A DNA stretch of 21,996 nt from a virus: IMG/VR virus record IMGVR_UViG_3300037093_000303, positions 1 to 21,996 of that record; one strand, 5' to 3'. Under the pieces are notes generated by a model that was not told the origin of the DNA, made no database searches, and saw nothing but the letters and a program-made list of their open reading frames with translations. A program made the position numbers and the translations under genes. Below, in pieces: positions 13,331 through 20,410 of the stretch; within the stretch, counting starts at the first letter, position 1; the number at the start of each line of letters is the position of its first letter.

Positions 13331-15466
13331 ATGACTACCGGGATTGATAGCGTGGACGAGAGCATGAAACTACGGCAAGACGCCGCGAACGCAGAGGTAT
13401 CGGCGGCCGAGAAGGCCCTGGCCGCTAAAGCACAATATCATAAAGCTATTTCGCAAATTAGAGAAGACAACCTCCTAGACGGCCTTGTCGGAAATGGCCC
13501 CTCAGGGAGCGGCGGCGGGTGGGTGAACCCCGTCACTGGCCACGGTGTCTTCGGCCGCGACAAGGTGATGTTCGGGCGCTACGACGAAGCCTTCCGTATC
13601 GATGACACGCAACTCACGGCGCTCTTCAACGGCAATGACATCGCCAAGAAGATTGTCAAAGGCTTCCCGGACGAGATGTTCCGACGGGGCTGGACGCTGG
13701 TCATCCCGCAGGACGCCAGTGGGGGCGCGGGGAGCGCGGGAAGTGCGGGGCGCTTGGCTACGGACCAGCCCTCCGATGGCGAGGACGGCCCCGCAGCCCC
13801 GGGCAGCCCCCTGGTAGACCCTCTGGGCGCGCCCCCGGATAACGCTTCGGGCAAAGGCGACTACGCTAACCTGAACGGCGCCTCAAGCCGCCAGTTCGGC
13901 GAAGCAGCCCCCGGGGCGTCGGCGTCCTACGTCTCCGGCTCGGCGGACACCGTGCAATCGAAGGTTCGGCCTGGCGACCCTATGGGCGAACGACTGGCCG
14001 ACCCTGTTACGTTCCCGAAGGATAATCGCAAGGCTGTAAACGCAGGGCAGGATCAAGGGACGCGCGCCGAGCTGGCCATGGCTGTCGAGACCTACGCGAA
14101 CAAGCTTCAGCTACGCGGTAAGGCTAAGGAAGCGTCTGTCTTCGGCGGTCTCTATGGTGGGGGGCTGCTCATCGTAGGCGCCGACGATGGCCAAGACATG
14201 GCCATGCCTCTAGACGAAACCCGGATCCGAACCGTGCGTTATCTGTCATGGGTTGACCGTCGATTTGTCTTCGCTTCTACCTGGTACGCGGATATCGGCC
14301 CCCAGTTCGGCGAAGTGGAGACGTGGGAAATCATAAACCCGTTCGGAGGCCAAGCGAACACGCGCATTCACGAGTCCCGCGTGGTGCGCTTCGACGGCGC
14401 CCCCGTGGACTTCCTAATGCGCCGACGCCTGCTAGGGTGGACCCTCTCCGTGCTCCAAGCGCCTTACGACGTTATGCGCCAGTTCGATATGTCGTTCCAA
14501 TCGATCGCCAACCTGATGAGCGATCTGAGCCAGGCCGTCATGTCCGTGAATGGGTTGGCGCAGATGATCTCTAACGACCCCCAGACGCTCCAAACGCGCA
14601 TGGCCATGGTCGATATGTCGCGGTCCTCCGGGAAGATGATGTTCATCGACGCGGAGAACGAGAAGTTCCAGCGCACACCGACGCCGCTAAATGGCGTGGC
14701 GGAGACGCTGCATGCCATCATGCTGCGCATGTCGGCGGCATCCGAGTACCCCGTAGCCTTCCTGTTCGGCCGAGAGCCTTCGGGGTTGAACGCCACGGGC
14801 GACGCGGACTTCCGCCGATTCTACGACGTAATCTCGGGGAAGATTCAAGCGGACCTAGAGCCTAAGCTGCGCCGTCTGTATACGCTCATTCTTCTAGCCA
14901 AGGACGGCCCGACGCAAGGCTCGATCCCGAGCATGGGCATCCAGTTCGTTTGGCCAAAGCTGTACGAGCCGTCGGAGACCGAGCAAGCGCTGATTCGCTG
15001 GAACATGGCCCAGGCTGACTCTGCTTACGTCACGGCAAGTATCCTGCTCCCAGAAGAAGTAGCGGCGTCACGGTTCCGCGGTGGCGAACTTCACCTCGAG
15101 ACAGAGATCGATATGCGCCTCCGTAACGAAAAGAAAGCAACCGCCGAACTCCCCCCGAATCAGGCCGACAAGTACAAGGACGCCAAGCAAGCGGCCGAAG
15201 ACGCCAAGAACGCACCCCAACCCGTAGCCGCGGCTAAGCCCGCGCCGCAAGGCCGGAAAGACGCCGTAAGCATATCAGATATCGTCATGACCGGTTTCGC
15301 CAAGTGGCCAGGCGCTCAAGACTCGAACCTGGCCGCGCGAAAAAGTGACGACATTACGCTCCGAGAAGACGGCGGGTCGTACATCGTAGAAGAGGGTCAC
15401 GCGGCCGTGCTGGCCCATCGATGGTCGGGCGAGAAAAAAGTGACGGCCTTCATTCGGACTCCATAG
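13331..15466 (+). CDS. Portal protein, DUF1073 family, with low-complexity insert
   Basis: A 711-residue portal. Arg-Ile-Asp-Asp-Thr-Gln-Leu-Thr-Ala-Leu-Phe (about 89-99), then Ile-Ala-Lys-Lys-Ile-Val-Lys-Gly-Phe-Pro-Asp-Glu-Met-Phe-Arg-Arg-Gly-Trp (about 104-121), Arg-Arg-Arg-Leu-Leu-Gly-Trp-Thr-Leu-Ser (about 362-371) and Phe-Leu-Phe-Gly-Arg-Glu-Pro-Ser-Gly-Leu-Asn-Ala-Thr-Gly (about 477-490) are DUF1073 portal signatures. A Gly/Ala/Ser/Pro-rich insert of about 100 residues (about 130-235) interrupts the N-terminal region. The last 65 residues after a Lys/Ala/Pro-rich linker form an extra segment. Twelve portal subunits would form the DNA channel at the capsid vertex. It has no Shine-Dalgarno sequence and lies 5 nt after a TAAAAT box. 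Confidence 0.87.
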   Translation: MTTGIDSVDESMKLRQDAANAEVSAAEKALAAKAQYHKAISQIREDNLLDGLVGNGPSGSGGGWVNPVTGHGVFGRDKVMFGRYDEAFRIDDTQLTALFNGNDIAKKIVKGFPDEMFRRGWTLVIPQDASGGAGSAGSAGRLATDQPSDGEDGPAAPGSPLVDPLGAPPDNASGKGDYANLNGASSRQFGEAAPGASASYVSGSADTVQSKVRPGDPMGERLADPVTFPKDNRKAVNAGQDQGTRAELAMAVETYANKLQLRGKAKEASVFGGLYGGGLLIVGADDGQDMAMPLDETRIRTVRYLSWVDRRFVFASTWYADIGPQFGEVETWEIINPFGGQANTRIHESRVVRFDGAPVDFLMRRRLLGWTLSVLQAPYDVMRQFDMSFQSIANLMSDLSQAVMSVNGLAQMISNDPQTLQTRMAMVDMSRSSGKMMFIDAENEKFQRTPTPLNGVAETLHAIMLRMSAASEYPVAFLFGREPSGLNATGDADFRRFYDVISGKIQADLEPKLRRLYTLILLAKDGPTQGSIPSMGIQFVWPKLYEPSETEQALIRWNMAQADSAYVTASILLPEEVAASRFRGGELHLETEIDMRLRNEKKATAELPPNQADKYKDAKQAAEDAKNAPQPVAAAKPAPQGRKDAVSISDIVMTGFAKWPGAQDSNLAARKSDDITLREDGGSYIVEEGHAAVLAHRWSGEKKVTAFIRTP

Positions 15467-15704
15467 CCGCTTTGACGCGGTCCCATGCCCGGGCGGACTT
15501 ACCCGGGCATGGCCTTTCGCCTGCAAGAATGCGGGCCTGGATTTTCGCTTCACGCAATCTGCGTTCCGTGGAACGATCGCGGGCGCGTTTGGACTCGCCG
15601 CTATCCTCCTCAAGTCCTTGCGCCACGTCTCCCCAGTGCGCACGCTCCGCAAACTCCTCAAGTACGCCTTTATGTATGTCCGAACTCGTGAATGCCATAG
15701 GCAT
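15450..15704 (-). CDS. Unknown 84-aa charged protein downstream of terL
   Basis: A short, charged, Arg/Glu-rich and probably helical protein with Glu-Glu-Phe-Ala-Glu-Arg-Ala-His-Trp-Gly (about 16-25) and a run of Arg and Glu in the middle. I do not recognise it. It follows terL by 12 nt on the minus strand and overlaps the portal 3' end by 17 nt, tail to tail. An ATG at 15698, two codons later, is 6 nt after TAGCTT, a possible -10 (TANNNT), so a leaderless 82-residue version is possible. No Shine-Dalgarno sequence is visible for either start. Confidence 0.6.
   Translation of the reverse strand: MPMAFTSSDIHKGVLEEFAERAHWGDVAQGLEEDSGESKRARDRSTERRLREAKIQARILAGERPCPGKSARAWDRVKAAMESE
15483..15512. 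terminator. Strong 11-bp hairpin at portal/84-aa gene convergence
   Basis: CCATGCCCGGG (15483-15493) and CCCGGGCATGG (15502-15512) are perfect inverted repeats with an 8-nt loop, 17 nt after the portal stop codon. The plus strand continues CCTTTC, a poor U-tract. It is encoded inside the 84-aa gene, so it would act as a terminator mainly for the portal transcript. The symmetry also allows folding in the opposite transcript. Confidence 0.6.
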
Positions 15705-15716
15705 AAGCTAGCGCGG

Positions 15717-17162
15717 TTACACTTCGTGCGCAAGCCACTTCCGGACTTGCACCATGGCAGGTGCCAGCCACGACTCGTTTTGCTGTAAGTATAAAAGCGC
15801 TTGTGTAGTGGCATCCACCCTATCGTCATACGCGGAGCGGGGGAAAGTTAGAAGCTCCGTGATGTACCCTGCGACCCAAGGGTGCTTATCAGGGTCCGGC
15901 AAATGAACGTTACCCGCCTGGAACAGCCCCGAGCAAGCCGAGGCGCGGGAGAACTTGCCGCCGCGAGGGTCAACGGCTACGAGACCGGACAGCTTCGATT
16001 GCAGGACTTGCAGAACGGCCGCGCCGTTGGCTTTCTCCTCAATGAGCTTGGCCGTAGCTTGTGGCCATCGCTTGGCTTGATCCCGGATACGATCCAGCGC
16101 CGTCGAGAACGACATGCGATCCCAGGCTTGGTCGAGTAGATAGAAGTCCGCGCCCTTGCGGCCCCACACTTGGCCGCAAGCATAATCGGAGGACTCGCCG
16201 TCCTTGTAGGCCAGATCCCACGAGAGTATCACTTGATCGAACGCTTTAGGCGCTTCCGGATAGAACTTCAGCCACTCCCTTTGGAAGATCGCGCCGCCTT
16301 CGGGCACGGGCTGTTGATCCAACTGCGCAGCGGCGTTCATCGAGCCCAGGTTCCGGCGCAGCTTGTCTATCAGGTTTTGCGGCAACCTGTGGGGGTCTAA
16401 GAGCTCGCCCTCTTGAGTCCGCGGGTCGTAACCGTAAGGCGTACGGCAGCGTCTCTTCGGGTCGAAATTAGCCGGGAGCATCAAGTGCGTGGCGCCCCTG
16501 TCGAGAAACATCTGGGCCAAATCGGAGCAGTGTAGGCGCTGCATGATGCAGATCAGCCCCGTCTTTTGCGGAGGCTTCCTCCAGCGCGTCGACATCGTTC
16601 GCGCGTACCAATCGCGAATGTTCTGTAGGCCAACGGCTGACGCATCCTCGGGCTTGTTCGGGTCGTCAAGTATCTGGATGTTCGCGTGCAAGCCCGTGGC
16701 CTTACCCCCTGGCGTTGTGCCCAGTCGGAAACCCCCCTTATCGTTCACCACGTAATCGACGGCTGCCACCGTGGGCAGAGAGAAGCGGTCTCCCCAACGC
16801 GCCTGATACCATTTCGATCGCATCAAGTCTACGGTCTTATTCGAGTCCCGGCGGAAAATTAGCTCCGCATACGTGGCCATTATGAGGGCTAACGCAGGGT
16901 CCCGTATCCAAAGCCATGCGGGGAAAAGGACGCACGTTATGCAGGACTTCGACGAATTAGGGGGGATATTCACTACGAGCTCGTCAATTTCCCCTCGAAA
17001 GACGGCCTCGTAATGTTCCGCCATGAGCGGAATGTGCCAGTTATCCTGGAACGGGGAGTCCGCGTATACCTGCGACCACGCCATCTTGATGAAGTCGTAG
17101 AAGGAATCCTTTAGCCCTATCTCCCGATCGCAGGCTATGATCTCCTCAGAATCCTCAAGCAT
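15717..17162 (-). CDS. terL: Terminase large subunit
   Basis: A 481-residue packaging motor. The ATPase domain has a variant Walker A, Pro-Pro-Asn-Ser-Ser-Lys-Ser (67-73), in place of the usual Pro-Pro-Arg-x-x-Lys-Ser, and Walker B Ile-Leu-Asp-Asp-Pro (164-168). The nuclease domain has Ser-Trp-Asp-Leu-Ala-Tyr-Lys with Asp316, Ile-Glu-Glu-Lys-Ala-Asn-Gly (Glu375/376) and Asp-Asp-Arg-Val-Asp-Ala (446-451), the acidic triad of the RNase H-like headful or cos nuclease. Its ATG overlaps the sigma factor stop codon as TAATG, with a GGAAGG Shine-Dalgarno sequence, so terL is co-translated after the sigma factor. The family is clear; the packaging type is not determinable here. Confidence 0.92.
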   Translation of the reverse strand: MLEDSEEIIACDREIGLKDSFYDFIKMAWSQVYADSPFQDNWHIPLMAEHYEAVFRGEIDELVVNIPPNSSKSCITCVLFPAWLWIRDPALALIMATYAELIFRRDSNKTVDLMRSKWYQARWGDRFSLPTVAAVDYVVNDKGGFRLGTTPGGKATGLHANIQILDDPNKPEDASAVGLQNIRDWYARTMSTRWRKPPQKTGLICIMQRLHCSDLAQMFLDRGATHLMLPANFDPKRRCRTPYGYDPRTQEGELLDPHRLPQNLIDKLRRNLGSMNAAAQLDQQPVPEGGAIFQREWLKFYPEAPKAFDQVILSWDLAYKDGESSDYACGQVWGRKGADFYLLDQAWDRMSFSTALDRIRDQAKRWPQATAKLIEEKANGAAVLQVLQSKLSGLVAVDPRGGKFSRASACSGLFQAGNVHLPDPDKHPWVAGYITELLTFPRSAYDDRVDATTQALLYLQQNESWLAPAMVQVRKWLAHEV

Positions 17163-17773
17163 TACAGCGCCTTCCGGGCTTTGGCCAACGCCTCAGGCAT
17201 CCGTCTAAGCAAGGCTTTTTGCTCGCGGGCAGACAGCGACGCTATGTACTCGCGGAGAGAGTCCACGTCGTCGCAGTAGCCCTGGTCTTCGACCTCTGTC
17301 AGAGTGTTAGCGCACTCCGACGGTACGAAGGTGGGCTGGGCGCAGAGTGCGTTCTGCCAGGCCCGCTCGCTTATACCGAGCTCGTCTTTCGTAGCTTCCT
17401 CCCCCGTCTTAGCCAGCACGGCGCTCTGTCGCTCTTGAACGCGCTTGCTAAGGTGCGCGTTCTTACGAATAGTGATAGGTGTGGCATACTGTACAACGCG
17501 CTGCATTTCGCGTAGGACGCGCCACCAACAATGCGTCGAGAAAGCACCTTTGGCCGGATCGTAGTCTTCGATGCTCCGCCAGACGCCTATGCGGGCCGCT
17601 TGCAACAAGTCGTCCCGCATAGCGCTGGTGTAGTAGCTAGTGTTTTTTCGGAACCGGTAGACTAGGCTTTTGGCCAAGGGCTCATAAGCTTGCAAGAGCT
17701 TGTCCCGGGCAGCCAACTTACTAGTGCCTTCAGAGGAAAAAAAACACGACCACAATTCTTCGGATTTTGCCAC
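17162..17773 (-). CDS. Phage sigma-70-like factor lacking region 4 HTH
   Basis: A 203-residue sigma factor from a GTG start, 5 nt after the previous stop. Region 2 is clear: Tyr-Glu-Pro-Leu-Ala-Lys-Ser-Leu-Val (30-38), Asp-Asp-Leu-Leu-Gln-Ala-Ala-Arg-Ile-Gly-Val-Trp (54-65, core polymerase binding), Tyr-Asp-Pro-Ala-Lys-Gly-Ala-Phe-Ser-Thr (71-80) and Trp-Trp-Arg-Val-Leu-Arg-Glu-Met-Gln-Arg (83-92, -10 recognition helix). Region 3-like sequence follows, including Lys-Asp-Glu-Leu-Gly-Ile-Ser-Glu-Arg-Ala-Trp (129-139). Residues 172-192 resemble only the first helix of region 4, after which the protein ends, so the -35-binding helix-turn-helix is missing. This fits -10-only promoters as in T4 gp55. 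It may recognise GCTAAAAT; that is inference. Confidence 0.85.
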   Translation of the reverse strand: MAKSEELWSCFFSSEGTSKLAARDKLLQAYEPLAKSLVYRFRKNTSYYTSAMRDDLLQAARIGVWRSIEDYDPAKGAFSTHCWWRVLREMQRVVQYATPITIRKNAHLSKRVQERQSAVLAKTGEEATKDELGISERAWQNALCAQPTFVPSECANTLTEVEDQGYCDDVDSLREYIASLSAREQKALLRRMPEALAKARKAL

Positions 17774-17778
17774 TCTAC

Positions 17779-18315
17779 CTATAGGCTAGGGTTACGGCTC
17801 CGGGAGTACTCCGAAGCCATACCTGACGGCGCACGCCAAGCACTACCCGCCGTGGCGTAGGCCCGCGTCGAGCCTAAGATCCGCGCCGCGCCGCAGACGT
17901 CAGCCCAACCGAAGACCTCCGCCGAGTCGAAGACCTGCGCCGAGTCGTAGACCATCGCCCAGTCGTGCACCCGAGCCGATCCGCCGACCCAAGCCGAGCC
18001 ATAGACCCGCGCAGCGCCGTAGACCCGGGCCGCGCCGCATACTACAGCGTGACCGCACACCGTAGTGTGGTCGTAAACCTGCGCCTTATCTAAGACCTGC
18101 GCCGATCCTAAGACCCATGCAAGGTCATCGATCCGCGCAAAGTCGCACACCTTAGCCGAGCCGGAGACACACGCATTCGGGCCGACGAAGGCCGTATCGT
18201 TGACATCAGCCGTGTTGGCCACCCACCCGCCCCCGTTCACATGTCGGTGCGCGGGAACGGGGCCTTTGCCGTCCCCGAAATCGCACGTCGTCGTTGTCGT
18301 CGTCGTGTTGTTCAT
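17779..18315 (-). CDS. Hexapeptide-repeat (left-handed beta-helix) protein C
   Basis: A 178-residue protein starting at ATG 18315, which directly follows the phosphoesterase stop and has a GAGGT/GGGG Shine-Dalgarno region. Longer upstream starts are rejected because they overlap that gene. The N-terminus is Met-Asn-Asn followed by seven Thr, then a conserved Pro-Ala-His-Arg-His and Gly-Gly-Gly-Trp-Val-Ala segment. Most of the rest is hexapeptide-like repeats of the type Val-x-Gly-x-Ala-x (for example Val-Tyr-Gly-Ala-Ala-Arg), expected to coil as a left-handed beta helix. Catalytic His typical of acyltransferases is not evident. It is a diverged paralogue of the two genes at the right end. Function is unknown. 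Confidence 0.78.
   Translation of the reverse strand: MNNTTTTTTTCDFGDGKGPVPAHRHVNGGGWVANTADVNDTAFVGPNACVSGSAKVCDFARIDDLAWVLGSAQVLDKAQVYDHTTVCGHAVVCGAARVYGAARVYGSAWVGGSARVHDWAMVYDSAQVFDSAEVFGWADVCGAARILGSTRAYATAGSAWRAPSGMASEYSRSRNPSL
18286..18306 (-). repeat. Thr-codon microsatellite (ACG/ACA), 7 units
   Basis: Seven consecutive Thr codons (pattern ACG ACG ACG ACA ACG ACG ACG) follow the start of hexapeptide gene C. The same pattern with eleven units opens the paralogue at 21596. Confidence 0.85.
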
Positions 18316-18316
18316 G

Positions 18317-19093
18317 TTACCCCAGATACCTCGGCAGTAACGATCCGCCGCGAACGATTGGAACGTTGACGTGCATAAAGCGGCCCGAAGCGGCCACAAA
18401 CTGCAAACCGTAACCGTGCGCCCACGTGGTCGGCACGGTATGCTTGTATAGGGGTTGAAGCTTGCATAGGCATCCTGGGCACCAAGCCCCGTGACCCGAG
18501 GACGTAACCGTGCGCTCTACAACGGCCTGGGAGCGGTGCGTGTGGCCATACACTACGGAAGCTCCAAAAGCCCGAAGATGCTCCGAGGCAGCATGCTTCG
18601 CGTGGGATACGCCGTGAACAAAAAAGCACTGGCCAAGCCGAATAGCCCCAGGAATCGAAAGGCCCTGATAAAGCACGGACCTTCGATAGTAGCGGATTCC
18701 TCGAGACTTTAGACGCAGCGCAGCCCAAGGACCGTAAGCGTCGAGCAGCGTGTCGGCGTCGTCCTTGTTCAAGAAAGCGCGGGCAGCCCACCTTTCTACG
18801 TGCTGCTCATGATTGCCCTCGAGATAGTGGATCTTGGCCGAGGGGGCTACGGCTTGAAGCGTGTCCAAGAATGAGTTAGCGGCTTCCACGTCGGCAGAAT
18901 AGGACTCCGCAAGCTCGTTAGTGTAGGTCCTCTGATGCGTCGAGAAAACACCGCCGCAATCCAGCAAATCCCCGAGCAATACTATTTCCGACGGCGCCAG
19001 TCTTTTCACGTCCTGTAAACAGGCAGTGGTCGCGGGGCCGTCACCGTGATTACCATGAATGTCCGGAATGATAACCCTTGTTTTTTCGCTCAT
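18317..19093 (-). CDS. Calcineurin-like metallophosphoesterase
   Basis: A 258-residue metallophosphoesterase with the full set of motifs: Asp-Ile-His-Gly-Asn (11-15), Gly-Asp-Leu-Leu-Asp (41-45), Gly-Asn-His-Glu (93-96), a His in Phe-Val-His-Gly (160) and Gly-His-Thr-His (183-186). These bind two metal ions. A Cys-rich loop, Trp-Cys-Pro-Gly-Cys-Leu-Cys (204-210), is a family feature of some phage members. The substrate cannot be told from sequence; nucleic acid, phosphoprotein or cyclic nucleotide are possible. The Shine-Dalgarno sequence GAAGGA lies in the end of the preceding 52-aa gene, whose TGA overlaps this ATG. Confidence 0.88.
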   Translation of the reverse strand: MSEKTRVIIPDIHGNHGDGPATTACLQDVKRLAPSEIVLLGDLLDCGGVFSTHQRTYTNELAESYSADVEAANSFLDTLQAVAPSAKIHYLEGNHEQHVERWAARAFLNKDDADTLLDAYGPWAALRLKSRGIRYYRRSVLYQGLSIPGAIRLGQCFFVHGVSHAKHAASEHLRAFGASVVYGHTHRSQAVVERTVTSSGHGAWCPGCLCKLQPLYKHTVPTTWAHGYGLQFVAASGRFMHVNVPIVRGGSLLPRYLG

Positions 19094-19248
19094 GTTCGTG
19101 GTCCTTCGGAAGGCGTTGTCTTTTTCGCTCGGGTCTTTTTCTTAGGGCCGGGGGCTCTACCAGAAAATTCTGGCCAGTCCGAAAAAGGGTTTTCGTACTG
19201 CGCATCCGGGACGAGTCCGGGGTCTTCTAGCTTATCTTGCGTGCTCAT
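19090..19248 (-). CDS. Small 52-aa protein upstream of the phosphoesterase
   Basis: A 53-codon gene between the ADP-ribosyltransferase (2-nt gap) and the phosphoesterase (ATGA overlap). The peptide has an acidic, aromatic N-terminal half (Glu-Asn-Pro-Phe-Ser-Asp-Trp-Pro-Glu-Phe) and a basic Pro/Lys/Arg tail ending Ser-Glu-Gly-Pro-Arg-Thr. That ending resembles the Leu-Ser-Glu-Gly-Thr-Arg-Thr end of the hexapeptide proteins, because the same DNA encodes a GAAGGA ribosome binding site for the next gene. Tight packing on both sides supports it as a real gene. I recognise no function. Confidence 0.68.
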   Translation of the reverse strand: MSTQDKLEDPGLVPDAQYENPFSDWPEFSGRAPGPKKKTRAKKTTPSEGPRT

Positions 19249-19250
19249 AG

Positions 19251-19826
19251 TCAGTTCAATTGCCTCATGTGTAGGATATGAGTGCCCTCGAAAACAGCGT
19301 GTGCTTCTATCTTGAAGCGCCTTCCGGCCGGAAGCAAGATTTCTTTTTCGATACTGCCCAGAGGGCCTGCAAAATTCCGGACGTTCACACCCCGGGCATT
19401 GGCTATGTGAATGACGGTATTCCGCCCCCCGAACTCTTCGGCTACCTGGCTACCTTCGGAAGTGGAGAAAAAGTTACGCGCGCGAAAAGTCGTACCCGGT
19501 TGCAGGCCGGCCAGCGTCGCCTCCGGTAGGTGCATACCCCGCGTGACAGCCGTTCGCGTTTGAGGCGCCTCGAGAAGAGTCTTTTGCAATAGGCGAACGC
19601 GCTTCGCTACGTGCCTAGTGTAGGACAAGTCCCCCTTCACGCCTTTACCTCGTAGGAGATACGAGTTCATGCCGCTGGACGAGTTGCCCGTATAGTCGGA
19701 TACCAGTTCTGCGTTCGCCAAGCCCATGGCCAAAATAGCGGCCTCCGTAGCCTCGGCCGTGGGGTTGTTCCCTGCAAGCCCCTCGGGACCTGTAGCGTGC
19801 CCCCCGATGCCTGCGCCCTTGCTCAC
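19251..19826 (-). CDS. ADP-ribosyltransferase (R-S-E class, toxin/Alt-ModA-like)
   Basis: An NAD-dependent mono-ADP-ribosyltransferase, 191 residues from GTG 19826, which shares GTGA with the DUF4417 stop codon and has AAAGG 7 nt upstream. A TTG at 19889 and an ATG at 19865 are longer alternatives that overlap the previous gene. Motifs in order: Asp-Tyr-Thr-Gly (44-47) with a following Met-Asn-Ser-Tyr-Leu-Leu-Arg segment, Thr-Arg-Gly (95-97, catalytic-site Arg), Phe-Phe-Ser-Thr-Ser (119-123, STS) and Glu-Lys-Glu (160-162, the ExE pair usual for Arg-modifying enzymes). There is no signal peptide, so it acts in the host cytoplasm. T4 Alt/ModA/ModB modify RNA polymerase or ribosomal proteins; the target here is unknown. 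Confidence 0.83.
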   Translation of the reverse strand: MSKGAGIGGHATGPEGLAGNNPTAEATEAAILAMGLANAELVSDYTGNSSSGMNSYLLRGKGVKGDLSYTRHVAKRVRLLQKTLLEAPQTRTAVTRGMHLPEATLAGLQPGTTFRARNFFSTSEGSQVAEEFGGRNTVIHIANARGVNVRNFAGPLGSIEKEILLPAGRRFKIEAHAVFEGTHILHMRQLN

Positions 19827-20410
19827 GACGTGGCCTTTCTGGTCCCGTGCCACGAGGGCACCCATACGGCGCCGGGTAGGTCGCGGCAAATGTCCTGTAT
19901 AGGCTTACCGCCGCCCACAACGAGAAACAACAGCCCCGGGCGGTCCCTTACAAGCGCGTGCTCGGCGAGCAAGTCTTCGGGACGGGAGGCGTAGCCCCTA
20001 GTAGAGAACGCGCGCCAGCCCGCAGGCACGCCGATCAGATTGTCTTGGAAGCGCAGTTCCGGCACGTTCAAGTCCACGAATATCCGCAAACCCGCGCGCT
20101 GCCATAAACGTGCAACGTACCTCTTAGCGCCGATCTTGGCCAACGCCTCGAAGCGCGGCGTAGTGTCGTAAATCGAGATGTTGGGTTCCGTGGTCTGGGC
20201 CGCGCCGGAGTTGGCCACGGGGGTTGTGTTGGCGAGCAAGGCTCGGAAGCGAGCGTCGTCGACATAGAAGTGCCAAGTGCCTCCCGGGATGCGCATTGTA
20301 CGTGCCACGGAACCCCAGGCGACAACCGGCTCCGTAATCGCTTCCGCTTGAAGACCTATCAGCAGGTCGGGAATATCGAACTCGTTAGATGAAGGCAGAA
20401 TGTGAGCCAT
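19823..20410 (-). CDS. DUF4417-like protein of unknown function
   Basis: A 195-residue protein starting at ATG 20410, which overlaps the nucleotidase stop as TAATG and has GAAGGG upstream. Longer in-frame starts would run far into that gene and are rejected. The pattern His-Phe-Tyr-Val-Asp-Asp-Ala-Arg-Phe (47-55), Glu-Pro-Asn-Ile-Ser-Ile-Tyr-Asp (75-82), Leu-Trp-Gln-Arg-Ala-Gly-Leu-Arg-Ile-Phe-Val-Asp-Leu-Asn (102-115) and Ala-Phe-Ser-Thr-Arg-Gly (134-139) follows DUF4417 ('HFy.DD..Fe', 'sPDfSlY', 'wq..Gi.viP.v.w', 'vst.G'). DUF4417 is common in phages and mobile elements but its activity is not known to me. It ends at GTGA with the ADP-ribosyltransferase. Confidence 0.7.
   Translation of the reverse strand: MAHILPSSNEFDIPDLLIGLQAEAITEPVVAWGSVARTMRIPGGTWHFYVDDARFRALLANTTPVANSGAAQTTEPNISIYDTTPRFEALAKIGAKRYVARLWQRAGLRIFVDLNVPELRFQDNLIGVPAGWRAFSTRGYASRPEDLLAEHALVRDRPGLLFLVVGGGKPIQDICRDLPGAVWVPSWHGTRKATS

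Noticed and set aside
15421-15711. A -1 frameshift extension of the portal at the A-run 15434-15439
   Set aside because: The open -1 frame is antisense to the 84-aa minus-strand gene and looks like its shadow. The run also coincides with the recurrent 11-mer, but no product signature was seen.
19827-19889. Upstream TTG start for the ADP-ribosyltransferase
   Set aside because: It would overlap the DUF4417 gene by 67 nt and starts with TTG. The GTG at 19826 has a Shine-Dalgarno sequence and the GTGA coupling used elsewhere in the operon.
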